Assembly: GCF_001513965.1 (NCBI RefSeq)
Contig: NZ_KQ948056.1
Span: 1-48,067 of the forward strand
Direction of reading: 5' to 3'
DNA length: 48,067 bases
From: Streptomyces cellostaticus
Lineage (GTDB): Bacteria > Actinomycetota > Actinomycetes > Streptomycetales > Streptomycetaceae
Each line of letters starts with the position of its first letter. The stretch's first letter is position 1. The notes under the pieces were generated by a model that did not search any database, was not told the DNA's origin, and was given only the letters and a program-made list of their open reading frames with translations. Shown in pieces: positions 24,747 to 32,860 of this stretch. The position numbers were made by a program, and so were the translations under genes.

Positions 24747-25479
24747 ACGGGTTCCAACTCTCCAATGCGGGCGCGAGCTTCCCGAATGCCTCGGTGAGGG
24801 CGGCGAACGCGTCGCCGATGCGCCAGGCGGCGCGGTCGCGCGGGCCGACCGGGTTGGACACCGCGCGGATCTCCAGCACCGGCACCCCGTGCGCGGCTGC
24901 CGCCTCGGCCACGCCGAACCCCTCCATGCCCTCGGCGAGGGCCTGCGGGTGGCGGGCGCGCAGCTCGGCGGCGCGGGCGGCGGTGCCGGTCACGGTGGAG
25001 ACGGTGAGGATCGTGCCGGGGCGTGCCCCCATCGCCTCGGACACTCCCCGTACGAGTGATGCCGGCGGCCGGTGGGTGACGGTTCCGAAGCCGAGTTCGG
25101 TGACCGGGAGGAAGCCGTCGGCGGTCTCGGCGCCCAGGTCGGCCACGGTGATCGCGTCGGCGACCACGAGCGAGCCGAGCGGCGCCTCGGGCTGGAAGCC
25201 ACCGCCGATCCCGGCGGATACGACGAGGCCGTAAGGGGTGCCGCCGAGTGCGGCGGCGGTGAGCGCGGTGGCGGTGGAGGCGGCGGCGAGGGCGGGCCCG
25301 ACGCCGGCGGCCAGCAGGTCGTAGCCGGCGGCCGTCCGGACCACGGAGACCCCGGGGACGTCCAGGTCTCCCGGGCGCCCCGGGCCCCCTGGCAGCCGTA
25401 TCGCCTCATTCGCGCCCGGGAACGCCCGTGCCACCGCGTCCCGTTCGGCGGGGACCGCGGTGGCTACGAGGGCGCGCAC
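24733..25479 (-). CDS. mqnB: Futalosine hydrolase
   Basis: 248 aa nucleosidase that removes hypoxanthine from futalosine in menaquinone synthesis. PNP/UDP-nucleosidase fold: VRALVATAVPAERDAV, AAGVGPALAAASTATAL, SAGIGGGFQ, and the catalytic-region EGMEGFGVAEAAA. GTG at 25479; the frame is open upstream only because it reads antisense-like into the DUF2771 gene. Eleven bases follow the DUF2771 stop; operon with mqnD. Confidence 0.95.
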   Translation of the reverse strand: MRALVATAVPAERDAVARAFPGANEAIRLPGGPGRPGDLDVPGVSVVRTAAGYDLLAAGVGPALAAASTATALTAAALGGTPYGLVVSAGIGGGFQPEAPLGSLVVADAITVADLGAETADGFLPVTELGFGTVTHRPPASLVRGVSEAMGARPGTILTVSTVTGTAARAAELRARHPQALAEGMEGFGVAEAAAAHGVPVLEIRAVSNPVGPRDRAAWRIGDAFAALTEAFGKLAPALESWNPYDDQ

Positions 25480-25490
25480 GGAAGGCGTGA

Positions 25491-25964
25491 TCAGGCCTTC
25501 TTCAGCTTGAAGGACCACAGGCCCTTCGCCGGGTTCTGGCCCATCTGGATGGAGACGGTGTTGGTGTCGCCCTGGGTGCCGTACTGGACGTTGAAGAACG
25601 CACTGCCCGGGATGGTGGTGTAGGTCTTCGTGCTCTTGTCGGTGAACTGGCGGCCGTTCACGAGGAGCACCCAGCCCGCGTCCGCGATCTTCGGGTCGAC
25701 GCCGAAGCGGACCGTCTGGTCCGGGTCCACCTTGATCGACTTGATGTCGCCGGCCTTTTTCGAGCACTTCGCGAGCGACTTGGCGTCCAGCGCCTTGCCG
25801 TCGTTGTAGCAGAGCGCCTCGGAGTTGACCGAGCCTCGGCCGACGGTGACCGTCGCGACGGGCGTCGGCTTCTCGCAGGCCGAGAGAACGAGCAGTCCGG
25901 CAGAAACGGCGCCGGCGGCGGCGACGGCGCGGCGGCGTCGCACAACGGATTGCAGGGTGGTCAT
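25491..25964 (-). CDS. DUF2771 lipoprotein
   Basis: 157 aa. Type II signal peptide: basic start VVRRRRAVAAAG, hydrophobic core, lipobox LVLSAC with the lipidated cysteine near residue 30. The remaining domain (RFGVDPKIADAGWVLLVNGR, QFTDKSTKTYTTIPG, GLWSFKLKK) matches the DUF2771 family. Outer-leaflet anchored in the membrane; role unknown. First gene of the DUF2771-mqnB-mqnD unit. Confidence 0.9.
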   Translation of the reverse strand: MTTLQSVVRRRRAVAAAGAVSAGLLVLSACEKPTPVATVTVGRGSVNSEALCYNDGKALDAKSLAKCSKKAGDIKSIKVDPDQTVRFGVDPKIADAGWVLLVNGRQFTDKSTKTYTTIPGSAFFNVQYGTQGDTNTVSIQMGQNPAKGLWSFKLKKA

Positions 25965-26026
25965 GGCCGAAGGCTATCGGGCACCCGGAGCCGTCCGCCC
26001 ATGTGGGGTGCGGCGTGCCCGGTTCG

Positions 26027-27427
26027 TTACGCCACTCGCGCCCGCGGTCTGCTGCTGTGCCGCGCCGAGGCGAGCAGTCCGCGCAGGGTGGTGAGCCAGC
26101 CGGCGGCCACGATCGCCGCGGCGACCACCAGCCCCAGGGAGCCGTTGAGCGGCATCACGATCCCGACCGCGCCGCCGAACACCCACGCCATCTGGAGCAG
26201 CGTCTCCGACCGCGCGAAGGCCGATGTGCGCACCAGCTCGGGCACGTCGCGCTGGATCAGCGCGTCCAGGGACAGCTTGGCCAGCGCCTGTGCGAACCCG
26301 GCGACGGCGGCCAGACAGGCCACGAGGAAAGCCCCGAAGAACACGGCGGCCACGATCGCGGTACCGAGCACCACGGCGACGACGGTCACGATGATGATCT
26401 CCGGCGCCCTCGCTTTCAGCCAGGCACCGGCGGCCGTGCCCAGCGCGTTGCCGGCGCCCGCCGCCACGCCCACGATCCCCAGCGAGACCGCGGCGCTCTC
26501 CCCGGTCAGCGGGTGCTCGCGCAGCAGGAAGGCGAGGAAGAAGATCAGGAAGCCGGACAGACAGCGCAGGGCGGCGTTGGCGCCGAGGGCATGCGTGACC
26601 GCGGGCCCCACGGTCCGCAGCCCGGGCCGCTTGGCCTGCTTGCGGTGCGGCCCGTGCAGATGTTCTTCGTCGGCCGCGAGCAGGGCCACGCCCTCGCCCT
26701 TGGCGGAGTCCACCTTGGGCGGCAGGGAGAAGGACAGGAACGTCCCTGCAACGAAGATCACGAAGGCGCCGTACAGCGGCCAGGGATCCCCGACGGCATG
26801 CAGGCCCGCTGCGATGGGCGCGGCCACACCGGTGGCCAGGAGCCCGGCGAGGGTGACCCGGGAGTTCGCCTTCACCAGGGAGAACCGGGGAGGCAGCAGC
26901 CGGGGCACGACGGCGCTGCGCACGACCCCGTACGCCTTCGAGGCCACCAGCACCCCGAGCGCGGCGGGATACAACTCCAGGCTCCCGCTGGCCACGGCCC
27001 CCGAGATGATCAGCGCGAGCAGGGCCCGGGCCAGCATCGCGGCGGCCATGGCGGCCCGCCGTCCGTGCGGCAGCCGGTCGAGGAGGGGGCCGATGACGGG
27101 GGCGAGGACGGTGAAGGGGGCCATGGTGATGGCCAGATACAGAGCAACCCGCCCCCGGGCCTCGTCGGTGGGCACGGAGAAGAAGACGGTGGAGGCCAGG
27201 GCCACGGTGATCATGACATCACCGGCTCCGTTGACCGCATGCAGCTCGATGAGCTTCCCCAGCCCCGACTCGCCGGCGCCATGCGCGTGCGTGGCCTTCC
27301 GGATCCCGCGCGCGGTTCCGGTCACGGGAAAGTGCAGGGCACGCCCGACCGAGCGGACGGCCCCACCGACCCGGCCCGAACCGCCGCCCCGAACGCTCCC
27401 CCTGTCCGTGCCTGCCACGTCGTTCAT
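26027..27427 (-). CDS. MFS transporter
   Basis: 466 aa with about 12 hydrophobic segments and a long cytosolic N-terminus (about 65 residues, Gly/Arg rich). The first helices follow KLIELHAVNGAGDVMITVALAST; the loop after helix 2 has DRLPHGRRAAM. No drug or sugar specificity can be read. ATG at 27427. Downstream DUF2771 lies 62 bp away on the same strand, so cotranscription is possible. Confidence 0.88.
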   Translation of the reverse strand: MNDVAGTDRGSVRGGGSGRVGGAVRSVGRALHFPVTGTARGIRKATHAHGAGESGLGKLIELHAVNGAGDVMITVALASTVFFSVPTDEARGRVALYLAITMAPFTVLAPVIGPLLDRLPHGRRAAMAAAMLARALLALIISGAVASGSLELYPAALGVLVASKAYGVVRSAVVPRLLPPRFSLVKANSRVTLAGLLATGVAAPIAAGLHAVGDPWPLYGAFVIFVAGTFLSFSLPPKVDSAKGEGVALLAADEEHLHGPHRKQAKRPGLRTVGPAVTHALGANAALRCLSGFLIFFLAFLLREHPLTGESAAVSLGIVGVAAGAGNALGTAAGAWLKARAPEIIIVTVVAVVLGTAIVAAVFFGAFLVACLAAVAGFAQALAKLSLDALIQRDVPELVRTSAFARSETLLQMAWVFGGAVGIVMPLNGSLGLVVAAAIVAAGWLTTLRGLLASARHSSRPRARVA

Positions 27428-27735
27428 AGTGCCCCGAGAGACCGCCCGATAGTGCGGTTTGAACCCAAGCGAGTCGGGATGCCGGGGGGCTGTTTCCCAG
27501 CCAGCCGCGTCGGGCGGGTGCGCGGGAAGCATCGCCGCGAGGCGCCGGACTGTCCCCGACCACCGGCGACGGGGTAGCGTGCGTATCTCAGCCAGCCATC
27601 AAGCACAATGGATGGCAGAGGCGCGCCCGAGCGCGATCGGAGTGCAGACGTCGATGCGGTCCCCAGGTCCGCTCCGTCCGCTTCACCGCCGGAGGCAGCC
27701 GCACTCAGAGACGGCGTAGGAGAGAAGCGATACCT
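27428..27735. other. Divergent intergenic region, MFS / DUF3027
   Basis: 308 bp with no supported gene. GCCATC (27595-27600) and GATGGC (27611-27616) form a 6-bp dyad. The DUF3027 ribosome site GGAGAGAAG is at its right end. No clear promoter hexamers were fixed. Confidence 0.4.
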
Positions 27736-28662
27736 GTGAGCGCAGCGACAACGCGAAGCCGCCCCACCGACCGCCTGTGTGCCGAGGCCGTCGACCTCGC
27801 CCGTGCCGCCGCCGAGGAGGCGGCCGCGCCCGGCGTGGTCGGTGAGCACGTCGGCCTGGTGTCGGAGGGCGACCGGGTTGTCACGCACTTCTTCGAGTGC
27901 AAAGAGCTGGGCTACCGCGGCTGGCGCTGGGCGGCGACCGTGGCCCGCGCCTCCCGGGCGAAGATCGTGACCCTGGACGAGGTGGTCCTCCTCCCCGGCC
28001 CCGACGCCCTCCTCGCCCCCGAGTGGGTCCCCTGGAGCGAGCGCCTGCGCCCCGGCGACCTCGGACCCGGCGACCTGCTCCCCACCGACCAGGAGGACCT
28101 GCGCCTGGAGCCCGGCTACACGGGCGAGGAGCAGCCCCTGCCGAACTCGCTCGTGTCCGAGGACATGGCGGAGCTGGCGGAGGCCGAGGACGCCGACGTG
28201 ACTCCGGGTACGCCGGCCACCCAGCCGACGACCCCCACCCGCGGCTCGATCGCCGCACTCGCCGAGGAACTGGGCATGCGCCGCGCCCGAGTCCTCTCCC
28301 GCTACGGCCTGCACATCGCCGCCGACCGCTGGGAGGAGTCGTTCGGCCCGAAGACGCCGATGGCCCAGGCGGCCCCGGCGACCTGCATGACCTGCGGCTT
28401 CCTCAGCCCCATCGGCGGCTCGCTGGGCCAGGCCTTCGGCGTCTGCGCCAACGAGTTCTCCCCCGCCGACGGCCGCGTGGTCTCCCTCTCCTACGGCTGC
28501 GGCGGCCACTCGGAGGCGGCGGTCATGCCGAAGGCGCCCCAGCCGGCCCCTCCGGTGATCGACGAGATGAAGGTCGACGTGTTCCCCCTCCGCCCGGCCT
28601 CCGATTCGGGCTCGGTTCCGGAGGCGGGGGACGAGGAGACGGCGGAACTGGGGCACTCGTAG
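27736..28662 (+). CDS. DUF3027 domain protein
   Basis: 308 aa. GTG start with GGAGAGAAG nine bases ahead. The N-terminal block (GEHVGLVSEGDRVVTHFFEC, GYRGWRWAATVARA, APEWVPWSERLRPGDLGPGD) and the C-terminal CMTCGFLSPI ... YGCGGHSEA cysteine/histidine set fit the actinobacterial DUF3027 family, a probable zinc-binding soluble protein. Function unknown. The stop abuts the Uma2 stop on the other strand. Confidence 0.9.
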   Translation: MSAATTRSRPTDRLCAEAVDLARAAAEEAAAPGVVGEHVGLVSEGDRVVTHFFECKELGYRGWRWAATVARASRAKIVTLDEVVLLPGPDALLAPEWVPWSERLRPGDLGPGDLLPTDQEDLRLEPGYTGEEQPLPNSLVSEDMAELAEAEDADVTPGTPATQPTTPTRGSIAALAEELGMRRARVLSRYGLHIAADRWEESFGPKTPMAQAAPATCMTCGFLSPIGGSLGQAFGVCANEFSPADGRVVSLSYGCGGHSEAAVMPKAPQPAPPVIDEMKVDVFPLRPASDSGSVPEAGDEETAELGHS

Positions 28663-29253
28663 TCACTCGTAGCGCGGCAGGCCGTTCGTCGAGATCGTCC
28701 AGTCGCCGATGGTGACGTCCTCGCCGTAGACGAAGTCCTTGCGGGTCGCGTAGCGCGGCCCGTCGGGGGTGGAGTGGATGTCGGTGAGGACGGCGCCGGT
28801 GCCGGTGCGGGGGTCGAAGATCGCGTAGACGGGGATGCCCATCAGCGGGTAGTCACGCGCCTTGCTCACCCAGTCGTTGTCCGGGTTGGAGCGGGAGACG
28901 ACCTCGACGGCGGCGATGAGCGTACGAGGATCGAAGCTCCCCGGGACTTCCATGTCGGCCAGGGCGATCACCATGACGTCGGGGCGGCGCATGATGGCCT
29001 CGGATTCGTCCTCGACGTCTGGCTCGCCGGTATGCGCCACGATCTCGTCCGGCATCATCTTTTCGAGACGTTTCCGCAGGTGCAGGGTGGTCAGCTCGTG
29101 CGGACCGACGGGCGCCATCATGTCGTGGACGATTCCTTCCTTGGTGACCTCGAACTTGCCGGGCAGGGTGTCGTCCATCGACTGAACGAAATCTCGCATG
29201 GCCCGATACCGATGAGAGGCGCCCTGCTGTGCGTTGTCCGGGGCGATGGTCAT
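28663..29253 (-). CDS. Uma2-family endonuclease (DUF820)
   Basis: 196 aa. PD-(D/E)xK-like core: RRPDVMVIAL, AAVEVVSRSN and a downstream K in WVSKARDYPLMGIPVYAIFD abridged. The family is hugely expanded in Streptomyces and cyanobacteria; its targets are unknown. ATG with GAGGAG nine bases ahead. The frame is open 104 codons further upstream and joins a DUF6247-like remnant. Confidence 0.88.
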   Translation of the reverse strand: MTIAPDNAQQGASHRYRAMRDFVQSMDDTLPGKFEVTKEGIVHDMMAPVGPHELTTLHLRKRLEKMMPDEIVAHTGEPDVEDESEAIMRRPDVMVIALADMEVPGSFDPRTLIAAVEVVSRSNPDNDWVSKARDYPLMGIPVYAIFDPRTGTGAVLTDIHSTPDGPRYATRKDFVYGEDVTIGDWTISTNGLPRYE

Positions 29254-29445
29254 GGCGCTCGCTCCTCGTCGTCTGTGCCCAGGGGCAAGGATCGTCGCCT
29301 TCATGCTAGGTGGCCCCGGGGGATCGGGTCGGTAACCCTCGTCCTTCATGGCCTGCATCTCGGACAGGCGCCCCGGAGCGACGACGGCAAGGGCTGCACG
29401 CAGGGCGTCGGGCGTCAGCTCGGGACGCGGAACCCTCTCAGACAC
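29254..29445 (-). pseudogene. Truncated DUF6247-like N-terminus fused in frame to Uma2
   Basis: From GTG at 29445 (overlapping the HTH gene stop by 8 bp, GTGTCTGA) the frame gives a PELTPDALRAALAVVAPGRL segment, then SEMQAMKDEGY, typical of the start of DUF6247 proteins. The usual C-terminal half is missing and low-complexity residues run straight into the Uma2 start without a stop. Either a decayed gene or an N-terminal extension of Uma2. Confidence 0.5.
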
Positions 29446-30304
29446 CCGCGCCGACCGGAGTGCGGCAGTCACGGCAGAGTCCTGGGGCGGGCGAGCGGAA
29501 GGCCCGGTCGCAGTCTTCGCAGGTCTGGAGGGGGTGCCGGACCGTGGGTGGTGGGGCCGGGGCACGGAACGGGGGCGGAGGGGGCAGCTGGTCGGCCAGG
29601 CGGTGGGCCAGTAGGGCTGCGGGGCGGCACAGGGGCTCGTCCGGCAGGCCCCTGGTCAGGGCGTGGCGTACGGCTGCGGGGGTCACGTCGCGTTCCAGCC
29701 AGGCGGCGGCGCCGGGGGCCAGGTGGGCCGTGTCGCGTGCCGAGAGCACGAGGCGGGAGTCGTGGCGGCGGAGGTCCGCGAGGAGGTCGGTGGCCTGCTG
29801 GATGAGGGTGGGGGAGGGGTAGGCCGGGCGCGGTACGGGCGGGAGTGCCTTGCGGGGCGCCTTCTTCTTCCGGGGCGCGGCCGCCGCCTTGGGCGCGTGG
29901 CTGTCCCTGCGGCGGCCCGGCTGGTTGCAGGAGACCGTGCGGGTGACGATGCGGCCGCCGGGGACGCGTTCGCGCTCGCGGCGCAGGTAACCGTACGTCT
30001 CCAACTCCCGCAGCGCCGCTGCGATCCGGGTCGAGCCCTCGGGGAAGCGGGTGGTGAGGGTCTTGATGTCGACGCGGGCACCGGGCGGGAGGGACTGGAT
30101 GTACACGCCGAGCCCGATGGCGAGCCCCGACAGCTTCGGGTGCTGGGCCAGGTGGTTGCCGACCACCGTGAAGTGGGACGTGTGGCGGGTGTTGTCGTGG
30201 ATCAGGCCGCCGGTAGGGGCAGAGGCTGACCGCTGATTCGGGTGGTTGTCGGTGACAACTCGGGACTGGGCGCGCGGGGGCGCGCTAGGGTTCTGCCTAT
30301 CCAT
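29438..30304 (-). CDS. Helix-turn-helix protein with C-terminal zinc-ribbon
   Basis: 288 aa, a type seen in many Streptomyces copies. A wHTH spans about 40-115 (HFTVVGNHLAQHPKLSGLAI, TTRFPEGSTRIAAALRELET, YLRRERER). A basic/Pro-rich linker follows, then CEDCDRAFRSPAPGLCRDCR, a four-cysteine ribbon, near the C-terminus. Likely DNA-binding regulator. The ATG is preceded by two hairpins in the leader. Its stop overlaps the next start. Confidence 0.82.
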   Translation of the reverse strand: MDRQNPSAPPRAQSRVVTDNHPNQRSASAPTGGLIHDNTRHTSHFTVVGNHLAQHPKLSGLAIGLGVYIQSLPPGARVDIKTLTTRFPEGSTRIAAALRELETYGYLRRERERVPGGRIVTRTVSCNQPGRRRDSHAPKAAAAPRKKKAPRKALPPVPRPAYPSPTLIQQATDLLADLRRHDSRLVLSARDTAHLAPGAAAWLERDVTPAAVRHALTRGLPDEPLCRPAALLAHRLADQLPPPPPFRAPAPPPTVRHPLQTCEDCDRAFRSPAPGLCRDCRTPVGAGV

Positions 30305-30305
30305 C

Positions 30306-30369
30306 GGGAAGGTTCTGCTTCCCAGGTGGTCAGGCCCTCGATCGGGATCGCTAGTCCCGGCCGAGGGCC
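30306..30369 (-). promoter_or_regulatory. Structured 5' leader of the HTH gene
   Basis: Two hairpins on the minus strand: GGGAAG/CTTCCC (30306-30323), ending two bases before the ATG and including the only Shine-Dalgarno-like GGGAAG; and a long stem GGCCCTCG/CGAGGGCC (30333-30369) with an inner CGGGA/TCCCG pair. The arrangement could control translation or attenuate transcription. Confidence 0.55.
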
Positions 30370-30442
30370 GTTGCTTTTGTGCGGTTGCTGCGCTGAGCGT
30401 AGAACGCAGAACCGGGCGCCACGCCAGCCGAGTTGACGATGT

Positions 30443-30967
30443 TCACCCTGGCGAGTGAGCGTGCGCCTTGGGCGGGAGGGGTGGGGTTTGGTGGGGTCCT
30501 TTCTCCCTCGTAGTCCTTTGGGAAAGATCGCCCCTTGGACCGCGGCACGGGTTTCCGGGTGCCGGTGGAAGCGTGACCTCGGCCCATACGGTCTTGCGCG
30601 GCGTCAGCCCCGGTGTCGTGCCCCAGCGGTCGGCGAGCGCATCCACGAGGAGGAGTCCGCGTCCCGAGTCGGCGTCGGAGGTGGGGTGTTCGGAGCGGGG
30701 GAGTTGGTCACCCCGTGTGTCGGTCACCTCGATGCGGAGGGTGTCGGCGACGACGTAGAGCGTGAGCCGGAAGTCCCGTCCCGCGACCCGGCCGTGCGTG
30801 GCTGCATTGGCTGCCAGCTCGGCGATGATCAGCGCCGCTGGGTCCAATGGGAAGCCCCAGGTGCGTAGTTGTTCGGTGGCGAGCAGGCGGGCGAGGCGGG
30901 CTCCTCGTGGCGTGGGGGACAGCTGCACGGTCAAGTTCGGGACGGGGGTGGAGATTTCCTGGTTCAC
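30443..30967 (-). CDS. ATP-binding protein, anti-sigma-factor-like (GHKL)
   Basis: 174 aa. HATPase_c fold of RsbW/SpoIIAB type: N-box AALIIAELAANAATHGRV, DTLRIEVTDTRGDQLP, SGRGLLLVDALADRWG. GTG start. The last 35 residues are disordered. It is divergent from an XRE-DUF5753/DUF397 pair, the classic arrangement of the Streptomyces whiJ/abaA-type modules. Predicted to act as kinase-like antagonist or partner; target sigma factor unknown. Confidence 0.88.
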   Translation of the reverse strand: MNQEISTPVPNLTVQLSPTPRGARLARLLATEQLRTWGFPLDPAALIIAELAANAATHGRVAGRDFRLTLYVVADTLRIEVTDTRGDQLPRSEHPTSDADSGRGLLLVDALADRWGTTPGLTPRKTVWAEVTLPPAPGNPCRGPRGDLSQRTTREKGPHQTPPLPPKAHAHSPG

Positions 30968-31002
30968 ATCACTCAGAGTGGCGGCGCGCGCGTACGGTGA
31001 AA

Positions 31003-31030
31003 AGTGACGAGGTCGATACGTAGGGTCACT
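31003..31030. promoter_or_regulatory. Inverted repeat between the divergent WhiJ-module genes
   Basis: AGTGAC (31003-31008) and GTCACT (31025-31030), arms 16 bp apart, in the 112-bp gap between the two starts. Candidate operator for the adjacent XRE regulator. Confidence 0.4.
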
Positions 31031-31079
31031 GTCGAGGGTTTGTCCGGTGGTGTCTTGGCTGTCGAGATGGAGGGGTGCC

Positions 31080-31922
31080 GTGAACGAGGAGGAGCCGGGT
31101 TGGGAGGTCGACCCGGACGACGAATGGGGGCTCGCCGTACTCGCAACGGTGGGCCGACAGTTGAGGCTCCGGCGCGAGGTCGTGGGTATGCGCGTGGTCG
31201 ATTTCGCCAAGGCCATGGGCTACAGCGAGGACATGGTCTACAAGGTGGAGGGAGGTAAGCGGATCCCCCAGCCGGAGTTCCTCGACAAGGCGGACAAGGT
31301 ACTGAGTGCCGATGGGCTGATCGCTGCGATGAAGGAGGACACGGACAAGGTTCGCTATCCCAAGAAAGTGCGGGCCCTGGCGGAGGTGGAGGCGAAGGCG
31401 GTCGAGATTCAGCTCTACGACCCGCTGAGCATCCACGGGTTGCTCCAGACGCCGGAGTACGCCCGGGTACTGCTCACCATGCGGCGTCCGGCGTACACCG
31501 AGGTCGAGGTGGAGCGGTTCTTCGCCGCTCGCATGGCCCGCAAGTCGGTCTTCGAGCGGGACCCCGCGCCCGAACTCGGTTTCGTTCTGGAGGAGTGGAC
31601 GCTGCGCCGCCCGCTCGGAGGACGGGAGCTGCTCCGCCGCCAGCTCGAACACCTCCTTGAGGTGGCGCAATTGCGGAATGTGGAGCTTCAGGTGATGCCG
31701 ATGGAGCGCGAGGAACACGCCGGGGTGGACGGGAGCATTGAGGTGCTGAAGTTCGCCGATGGCTCGGCCGTGGGACGCTCTCCAGCCGTGGCCAACGGCC
31801 GCGCGGTCGAGGAGCCAAGGCAGCTCCGTATCCTTGAACTGCGGTACGGCATCATCCGCGCTCAGGCGCTCACGCCGCGTGAGTCGACGGCCTACATCGA
31901 GCAACTGCTGGGGGCAACATGA
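31080..31922 (+). CDS. XRE-family regulator with DUF5753 (WhiJ-like)
   Basis: 280 aa. HTH about residues 22-65 (GRQLRLRREVVGMRVVDFAK, AMGYSEDMVYKVEGGKRIP), then DUF5753 from about 95 to the end (IHGLLQTPEYARVLL, APELGFVLEEWTLRRPLGG, LQVMPMEREEHAG, ALTPRESTAYI). GTG start with GATGGAGGGG ahead. Its stop overlaps the DUF397 start as ATGA. WhiJ-type proteins regulate differentiation with a small partner. Confidence 0.92.
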   Translation: MNEEEPGWEVDPDDEWGLAVLATVGRQLRLRREVVGMRVVDFAKAMGYSEDMVYKVEGGKRIPQPEFLDKADKVLSADGLIAAMKEDTDKVRYPKKVRALAEVEAKAVEIQLYDPLSIHGLLQTPEYARVLLTMRRPAYTEVEVERFFAARMARKSVFERDPAPELGFVLEEWTLRRPLGGRELLRRQLEHLLEVAQLRNVELQVMPMEREEHAGVDGSIEVLKFADGSAVGRSPAVANGRAVEEPRQLRILELRYGIIRAQALTPRESTAYIEQLLGAT

Positions 31923-32158
31923 TCCGCTGGTTCAAGAGCAGCTACAGCAGCAGCAACGAAGTCGACTCCTGCGTCGAAGTGGCCCTGGACTGGTTCAAGA
32001 GCAGTTACAGCAGCGGCAGCGAGGGCGACTCCTGCGTCGAGGTGGCGATAGCACCCCCCGCCATCCACATTCGCGACTCCAAGCAAACCGACGGCGTCAT
32101 CCTCACCGTCACCCCCACCGCCTGGACAGACTTCCTGACCTACGCCTCCAACCGCTGA
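31919..32158 (+). CDS. DUF397 protein with duplicated N-terminus
   Basis: 79 aa. DUF397 proteins normally have one WxKSSYS...DSCVEVA block; here two near-identical copies (WFKSSYSSSNEVDSCVEVAL and WFKSSYSSGSEGDSCVEVAI) lie 21 codons apart, followed by the normal IHIRDSK ... WTDFLTYA end. The 63-bp period is also visible in the DNA (31927 and 31990). Four-base overlap with the regulator indicates coupling. Confidence 0.9.
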   Translation: MIRWFKSSYSSSNEVDSCVEVALDWFKSSYSSGSEGDSCVEVAIAPPAIHIRDSKQTDGVILTVTPTAWTDFLTYASNR

Positions 32159-32177
32159 CCTGTATTGGCATAAGGGG

Positions 32178-32711
32178 ATGGCGACGAATCAGCCATGGAC
32201 AGGGCTTCACCGTGACCTCCTGGCGGCGAAGGCATCGGTGTACGACCCGGCCGGCTTTGCCTGCTCACAGCCAGTGCCGGAACCGGAGAGTGCCGAGTAC
32301 GCGGCTCACGGGTTCACGCTCGACGGGCTCTCGGTCAGGTTCCGCGTGGCCAAGACCACCCCGACGAAGGTGGGCCAGTTCGTCACCGTGTGGCAGCGGT
32401 CCCCTGAAGGACCGATCCGGCCTTTCGACGCCGACGACGGGGTTGACCTCGTCATCATCAGCAGCCGCGACAGCGGTCACTTCGGACAGTTCGTGTTCCC
32501 GCGCGAGGTGCTGTGCGAGCGCGGGATCATGTCCCGGAACGGCTCGGCCGGGAAGCGCGGGTTCCGGGTCTACCCGCCGTGGGTGACCACGACCAGTCGC
32601 CAGGCACGCAGCACTCAAGCGTGGCAGGTGAACTACTTCCTGCACCTCGATGAGGACCTTGTCGACCTGGCGCGTTCCCACGTCCTCTACCACCCGCAGA
32701 TGCATGTCTGA
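32178..32711 (+). CDS. MepB-family protein
   Basis: 177 aa. Matches the MepB fold: SAEYAAHGFTLDGLSVRFRV, KTTPTKVGQFVTVWQRSPEG, HFGQFVFPREVLCERGIMS, KRGFRVYPPW. In Staphylococcus MepB follows an efflux operon, but its function is unknown. Start ATG close to AAGGGG. It may ride in the same transcript as the DUF397 gene, 19 bp upstream. Confidence 0.88.
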   Translation: MATNQPWTGLHRDLLAAKASVYDPAGFACSQPVPEPESAEYAAHGFTLDGLSVRFRVAKTTPTKVGQFVTVWQRSPEGPIRPFDADDGVDLVIISSRDSGHFGQFVFPREVLCERGIMSRNGSAGKRGFRVYPPWVTTTSRQARSTQAWQVNYFLHLDEDLVDLARSHVLYHPQMHV

Positions 32712-32860
32712 TCTGCCCGAGTGACCTTTCCGAGAACCTGTCGGTCGCGGTCGACGTGTTCCAGCTCGTGCGCAACGCCCTCGACCCCGCCACCACCCGA
32801 GCCCCGGCCGCCCCGCTCGCGCTGTACCTTCGTCCTCACGTCGATGAGGAGAGTGTGAAC

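Noticed and set aside
25480..25767. N-terminal extension of mqnB into the DUF2771 gene
   Set aside because: The sequence is off-frame DUF2771 DNA and MqnB homologues start at the VRALVATAVP segment.
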